Source: RYN-230 sp963723595
GTDB taxonomy: Bacteria; Actinomycetota; Actinomycetes; Streptosporangiales; Streptosporangiaceae
NCBI GenBank assembly: GCA_963723595.1
Contig: CAVRRQ010000006.1
Location: 62,001 to 126,000 of the forward strand
DNA: 64,000 nt
Direction: 5' to 3'
The notes beneath the pieces were generated by a model. It saw nothing but the letters and a program-made list of their open reading frames with translations. It searched no databases and was not told where the DNA came from. A program made the position numbers and the translations under genes. The first letter of the stretch is position 1. Each line of letters opens with the position of its first letter. Below are positions 60,054 to 64,000 of the stretch, one piece after another.

Positions 60054-60708
60054 GTGCGAAGTGAGGGTGCATGAGTTCAAGTGGGAGGCGCTGCTGGAGG
60101 TCCGGCTGAGGCCGGAGGCGCAGTACCCGGGGCAGTGCGCGTTGGCCCGTCTCCGCCCTGGCGTGCGGCGCGGGTAACTGCGGGGTGCGAAGCCCGGGGA
60201 AGAAGCCGAAGCAGCCCCTTGTCCCATCCGGGGGCGCAGGCGAGGAGAAGACCGGCGGGAAGTGGCAGCTTCCTGGTCCCGGGGCGGCATCCGGCCGTCG
60301 CGGGTGATGGGCGAACGTGAGTGAACCCCTGATGACGTCTCGTGAAGGTGACCCCGGCAGGTGGGATGTTCCAGCGGGGCCGTAGGGACTGGCCGCGGAA
60401 GAGCGGCGGGTGCCGGCCGGAGGATAATCGCCGGCCGGGAGCGCACCACCGTCCCCGGGTAAAGGGGGCGCCCTGCCCGGTCGCGTCTTGCTCATGTGCA
60501 ACACGACAACCCCGTTGGGGTCCGGCGGTCAGATGGCTGCCGGCAGGCCGACCGTGAGGAAGGCTCCATTCCCCAGCGGGCGCAGGATGACCCAAGAAGC
60601 GAAGGCCGGCAGCCGAAACGGCAGCAGGAGGCATGCCAGCGGACAGTGTCAGGACCGCGCGGACCGTCCTGCCGGGCCGGTCCCGGGCTCGCCCGGGATC
60701 TTTGGCCG
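60054..60708 (+). ncRNA. 5' part of a probable group II intron
   Basis: The segment begins GTGCGAAGTGAG (GUGYG 5' consensus) at a clean break in the IS110 frame. It has no coding character but dense self-complementary blocks expected of intron domain I, for example CCGGCCGG/CCGGCCGG around 60414-60440, GGACTGGCCGCGGAAGAGCGG, and the motif GTGAACCCCTGATGACGTCT followed by CGTGAAGGTGACC found in bacterial group II introns. A short frame near 60587 (MTQEAKAGSRNGSRRHASGQ) may be the beginning of the intron-encoded protein. The reverse transcriptase, domain V and the 3' end are missing; at 60709 the sequence turns into a dispersed repeat. Identified by pattern only. Confidence 0.6.
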
Positions 60709-60793
60709 GGTGTGAGGGATGGCCGTGCAGATCGGATTTCCAGGGTGAGACAGTATCCGGCGCATGTCCGGCCGGGGGAGTACGGGCATCGGC
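60709..60793 (+). repeat. Dispersed 84-base repeat, copy 2
   Basis: Matches 15675-15758 (see there), starting GGTGTGAGGGATGGCCG. Here it directly follows the truncated intron, so the junction probably marks an insertion or deletion end. The next 225 bases to 61018 hold no gene I can support. Confidence 0.7.
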
Positions 60794-61018
60794 TGCGACA
60801 GGCCGGATGGCTCAGCGGCGTGCCTGGCCGGGTCCAGGACGGCAGTGGGACAACGAGGTGCAGCAGGACTCAGCTGGACTTGATGAGCGGCATTGCGTCG
60901 CTACGCGATGGCTGCGCCACCCCTGATCCGGTGACCGCTCAGAGGGTTTGGCGCCTATGAGGAGGACGGGGGAGGTGCAGAACGCTGGATGAGCTGATCT
61001 TGTGATTATCCTGGGCTT

Positions 61019-61672
61019 GTGCCTCGCGCAGTCTCGGTCAGCGGCAGGGCCAGTCCGCCCGGCAGGCGACGGCCTTCATTCCTCGCCGCACGGGCACTGG
61101 CCATAGGGGGCCTGCGGGTCCGGGGCTGGGTCTGGTGGCTGTCGCTTCTGTGGGTGGCGATAGGAGCTAGTGGGGCTGGTTACGCCTTTGCCATGACCAC
61201 GCAGGCGTGCAGCTACGAGTGCGCCAGCGGCATGCTCTGGTTCCCCCAATGGAATGGGGAGCCCGGGGTGATCATCGCGGCGGGCGCGCTGGCAGCGGTG
61301 GTATGGATGCTGCTGGCGTTCGCAGTGCTGGTCGCCGGGCTCGCCCGGTTCGGCAGGAGAGAGTCACGCGACGACATCCGGCGGTACGCGTGGATCGGTA
61401 TCTGGATCGCGGGTGTGGCGCTGGTGGTTCTGGCCTATGTCGCGGCGTTCAGATGGCTTGATGCCAATGGTCCCGTCGTGCCCGCGGTGGGGACTACCTT
61501 GCCGAGCCCCGGTCCCGCTGTGGGCTGGGGAGAGCTGCCCATCTGCGCCGCGTGGCTGGCGCTCGGAGCCGTGATGACCTGGATACTGGCCGCACCCACA
61601 GCAGGAACGTGCCCGAAAACAGCGGCCGTTCGACCAGGCAAGCCAGCTCGTAATTCACCGCGCCGTCGGTAG
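61019..61672 (+). CDS. Multi-pass membrane protein of unknown function
   Basis: 217 residues from GTG 61019. Four hydrophobic segments: about 37-58 (WVWWLSLLWVAIGASGAGYA), 84-107 (GVIIAAGALAAVVWMLLAFA), 126-147 (WIGIWIAGVALVVLAYVAAF) and 170-190 (ICAAWLALGAVMTWILAAP). The loop between 1 and 2 has two Cys (ACSYECASG) that could form a disulphide outside. No family recognised. No clear ribosome binding site, so the exact start is uncertain. Confidence 0.65.
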   Translation: MPRAVSVSGRASPPGRRRPSFLAARALAIGGLRVRGWVWWLSLLWVAIGASGAGYAFAMTTQACSYECASGMLWFPQWNGEPGVIIAAGALAAVVWMLLAFAVLVAGLARFGRRESRDDIRRYAWIGIWIAGVALVVLAYVAAFRWLDANGPVVPAVGTTLPSPGPAVGWGELPICAAWLALGAVMTWILAAPTAGTCPKTAAVRPGKPARNSPRRR

Positions 61673-61889
61673 TTCGGGACGAAGAGGCTCGTGCCCGTTG
61701 CGTGCGATCGGACGGCGAACCAAGGTATCTGGCGGTTACTCGCGGACTGGTCCGGACAGGTCGTGGCCTGGAACCGAGCATGTAGGAGCGTAGCTCCGGA
61801 CGATCTCCTAAGCCACAGGATTGCCTGCAGGGACGCCCGTTCGGGGCGGAAAATGGGGGTGGCTGCTGCCCGCTGACGCCGTCCACTGC

Positions 61890-62672
61890 TTGATCGCTGC
61901 GGGACTGGGACGACGCGCATCTCATCAACGCCGCCACGGACGTCCACCGCGACGACCCGGCGTTCGGGTACCGGTTCATCGCCGATGAGCTGCCCGCCAG
62001 AGGCATCCAGGCCGGGCAGAACAGGGTGGCGCGGCTGTGCTCCCAGCAGCAGATCTGGTCGGTGTTCAGCAAGAAGCGCGGGCTGAACCGGAAGGCCGGC
62101 CCGCCGGTCCACGACGACCTGGTTGCCAGGAACTTCACCGCGGCCGGCCCGGACCGCACCTGGCTGACCGACATCACTGAGCACCCCACCGGCGAAGGCA
62201 AGCTCTACCTGTGCGCGTTCAAGGACGTGTACTCCGGCCGGATCGTCGGCTACTCAATGGACGCCAGGATGACCGCGCAGCTGGCGGTATCCGCGCTGCG
62301 CAACGCCATCGCCCTGCGAGATCCATCAGGAACGCTGATAGTGCATTCGGACCGGGGCAGCCAGGGCGAAGACTGGTTGAATCCGCCCAGTTCCGGTCCG
62401 CTGCCTTCGTCCGGACGCTGAAGTCCCACGGCCTGACAGGGTCGATGGGCCGGGTCGGCGCGTGCGGCGATAACGCTGCCATGGAGTCGTTCTTCGCGCT
62501 GCTGCAAAAGAACGTCCTGGACCGGCAGCGCTGGTCAGCACGTGAGCAGCTGCGGCTGGCGATCATCACCTGGATCGAAAGGACCTACCACCGCCGGCGC
62601 CGGCAACGACGACTTGGCCGCCTCACACCCATCGAGTACGAGACAATCAACCAGGCCGCACACGCCGCCTGA
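61890..62672 (+). pseudogene. IS3-family transposase OrfB with a frameshift
   Basis: HTH_21 text DPAFGYRFIADELPARGIQA begins in frame near 61900. The rve core follows (RTWLTDITEHPTGEGKLYLC with Asp 1; LIVHSDRGSQ with Asp 2). At about 62370 the frame shifts and continues as AAFVRTLKSHGLTGSMGRVG, then CGDNAAMESFFALLQKNVLD with the catalytic Glu, to RLTPIEYETINQAAHAA. One indel would restore it, but OrfA and the N-terminal part are not found, so it is a degenerate IS copy, different from the one at 7107. Confidence 0.8.
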
Positions 62673-62693
62673 TCCACCCACCCCCGGAGTCAG

Positions 62694-63416
62694 CTAAAGC
62701 GGGGGCAGTCCCTCCTGCTGGGTGAGCCATCTGGACCGACGGCCCTGTACCAGGTTCTGCGCGGCCGCCATGACAGCTGCCGCCGCTGCGCCGATCGTGA
62801 TCAGCCTCAACCCCGGGACAGGACCTAGCGTCACGACTGGATCGGCATACAGTGCGAGCCCGGCGATGGCAAATAGCGAGGCAGCGAGCGCGGAGACAGG
62901 GTGGCCAGTAGATGTCATACCGAAAAACTTTCTGCCCAGCCGCCGGGCCGTCAACAAGATCACACCCACTATTAGAAGCACAAGACCCACGACCACGGTT
63001 TTCCACGTGGTCGGCATTTCGGGATAACATGATGGGCTCAGAAAGCTCGAGCACGAGTTGTAGGTGTAGAGCGGAATATGCGCCAACCGCAGCGCGGCGG
63101 GAAAGAAAAAAGCCGCCAAGAACATCACGCCCAGCCAGCTCAGACCAACGCCGACAACAAGCCACGCCGCAGAGACCGCGGTCATGACCGGGCCGGCGCG
63201 GTGGACTCCCCGCACCTGACCCGCGATCCGGGCGGCCGAACCGAAGCGGACGACGGCCTCATGCTCAGCCTGCCGCTCCGGCAGCCCCTCAGCCAGCCCG
63301 GCAGCCACCGCAGCACGGAGATGGTCCTCGGTCTCGGCCAGCGCGCGTCGGCCGGCGGCGCCTGTCCCGGCGAGCTGGTCAAACATCTCATCCAGATACC
63401 GCTCCACCTCGCTCAT
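62694..63416 (-). CDS. Membrane protein with permease-prefix-like domain, PadR partner
   Basis: 240 residues from ATG 63416. The N-terminal 75 residues (EVERYLDEMFDQLAGTGAAG, RALAETEDHLRAAVAAGLAE) resemble the permease-prefix/DUF1700-type helical domain found behind PadR genes. They are followed by four membrane segments (AVSAAWLVVGVGLSWLGVMF, TVVVGLVLLIVGVILLTARR, and two near the C-terminus). It overlaps the PadR stop by 4 bases, so the two are co-translated. Such pairs often sense membrane stress or antibiotics; the direct role is unknown. Confidence 0.8.
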   Translation of the reverse strand: MSEVERYLDEMFDQLAGTGAAGRRALAETEDHLRAAVAAGLAEGLPERQAEHEAVVRFGSAARIAGQVRGVHRAGPVMTAVSAAWLVVGVGLSWLGVMFLAAFFFPAALRLAHIPLYTYNSCSSFLSPSCYPEMPTTWKTVVVGLVLLIVGVILLTARRLGRKFFGMTSTGHPVSALAASLFAIAGLALYADPVVTLGPVPGLRLITIGAAAAAVMAAAQNLVQGRRSRWLTQQEGLPPL

Positions 63417-63748
63417 CCGAATTCCTCCACCGCCACCCTGCGCCCCACGATCGCCTGCACGCCCCGCGCATAAGTCCGCCACTCGCGGCGGCGGGCCGTC
63501 AGCGCCGCCTCCCCGGCCGTGGTGAGCTGGTACACCCTCCGCCGCCGGGGGGATCCAATGTCCCATCGGCTGGTCACCAGGCCGTCTCGCTCTAGCCGGT
63601 GCAGCGCCGGGTATACCGTGCCCTCGGGCAGATCGAAGGTTCCCCCGGACCGCTCACGCAGGCCGACGATCAGCGCGTATCCGTGCGCGGGTCCGATCTG
63701 GCGCAAGGTGCCCAGCAGCAGCAACTCCAGGTGGCCTCGCAGCTCCAT
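63413..63748 (-). CDS. PadR-family regulator
   Basis: 111 residues from ATG 63748. Winged helix: LLLLGTLRQIGPAHGYALIV, DLPEGTVYPALHRLERDGLV, then TSRWDIGSPRRRRVYQLTTA with GEAAL, the standard PadR core without long extensions. Upstream on the minus strand, TATGCATA (63760-63767) lies 12 bases from the ATG, a small palindrome overlapping the probable promoter, consistent with self-repression. First gene of a two-gene operon with the membrane protein at 62694. The remaining 250 bases to the window end show no gene. Confidence 0.85.
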   Translation of the reverse strand: MELRGHLELLLLGTLRQIGPAHGYALIVGLRERSGGTFDLPEGTVYPALHRLERDGLVTSRWDIGSPRRRRVYQLTTAGEAALTARRREWRTYARGVQAIVGRRVAVEEFG

Positions 63749-64000
63749 ACCTAGAAAGATATGCATAGTGCCACGAGGTGTCAATCAAGCAGCGCTCGCC
63801 GAGCATAATCCGGAAGATACACGGAATGATCTTCGCGGTAGTCGTCGCGGGGACTCCAGCCCGCCCAGGTCATCAGCGGCGCGGAAGTGCGCAGGCAAGA
63901 CGTCTGAGCTGAAGCAGCCTCCCGTAACCACGGCGAAACGCCAGCGGCGGCGGCCAACTATCGGGACGCGCTGACCGCAGGTCAGACGCCAAGTGGCGCG

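Overview
This window is high-GC DNA (clearly above 65 percent by eye) with GTG starts, ATGA stop/start overlaps, and families typical of filamentous Actinomycetota: a DUF574-type SAM methyltransferase, a giant STAND/LuxR regulator, an ECF sigma factor with a SnoaL tail, TIGR03086 proteins, and HlyD/ABC efflux with a short Cys-containing lipoprotein. I infer a Streptosporangiales/Streptomyces-like actinobacterium; the genus cannot be read from the sequence. It is accessory chromosome, dense in decayed insertion sequences and pseudogenes.

Layout. 1-7.1 kb: the end of a TPR protein, a 5'-truncated NlpC/P60 hydrolase cut by an IS end, a small membrane protein, and a very large DUF4062-cyclase-NTPase-TPR-LuxR regulator with a decayed copy of its own C-terminus next to it. 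7.1-10.4 kb: a nested pile of IS3, IS30 and an rve-type transposase. 10.6-15.3 kb: a DHFR-like reductase, a sigma factor with a TIGR03086 partner, an EmrB-type exporter and a broken SDR. 15.9-21.9 kb: a response regulator and histidine kinase divergent from a lipoprotein/HlyD/ABC efflux operon, with a large palindrome between them and two apparent frameshifts in the ABC genes. 22-28 kb: IS6 and ISKra4 remnants, then an NTF2-like/Zn-alcohol dehydrogenase/MFS operon divergent from a TetR. 28.5-34 kb: an MFS exporter with a MarR regulator, a decayed tRNA-Tyr-like sequence, a sulfite-oxidase-family enzyme, and long gene-poor stretches.

34.5-48.5 kb is the most interesting part, a dense catabolic island. 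It holds a glutamine-synthetase-like ligase, a class I glutamine-amidotransferase-like hydrolase, two cytochromes P450, an HpaD-like extradiol dioxygenase, an HpaE-like semialdehyde dehydrogenase, a fumarylacetoacetate-hydrolase-family protein, an acetoacetate-decarboxylase-family protein, an LLM flavoprotein, an ACMSD-type amidohydrolase, an SDR, an APC permease and a MarR regulator. The palindrome GTTTGG-N2-CCAAAC stands in front of two separate transcription units of this island, with a weaker third copy before the ligase, so the island looks like one regulon. By analogy with aniline pathways (ligase plus amidotransferase) and homoprotocatechuate meta-cleavage, I propose that an aromatic or arylalkyl amine is activated as its gamma-glutamyl conjugate, oxidised by P450, and ring-cleaved. 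The substrate is unknown.

48.6-64 kb: broken ABC-2 permease and NAD-binding protein genes, a TetR with a small ABM/DABB-like protein, one apparently intact transposase, polyphosphate kinase 2, a SulP transporter, another transposase fragment, a secreted BNR-repeat protein, a DUF574 methyltransferase, an IS110 fragment interrupted by what looks like the 5' part of a group II intron, a membrane protein, a frameshifted IS3 OrfB, and a PadR/membrane-protein pair. No CRISPR array, rRNA, intact tRNA or replication origin was seen.
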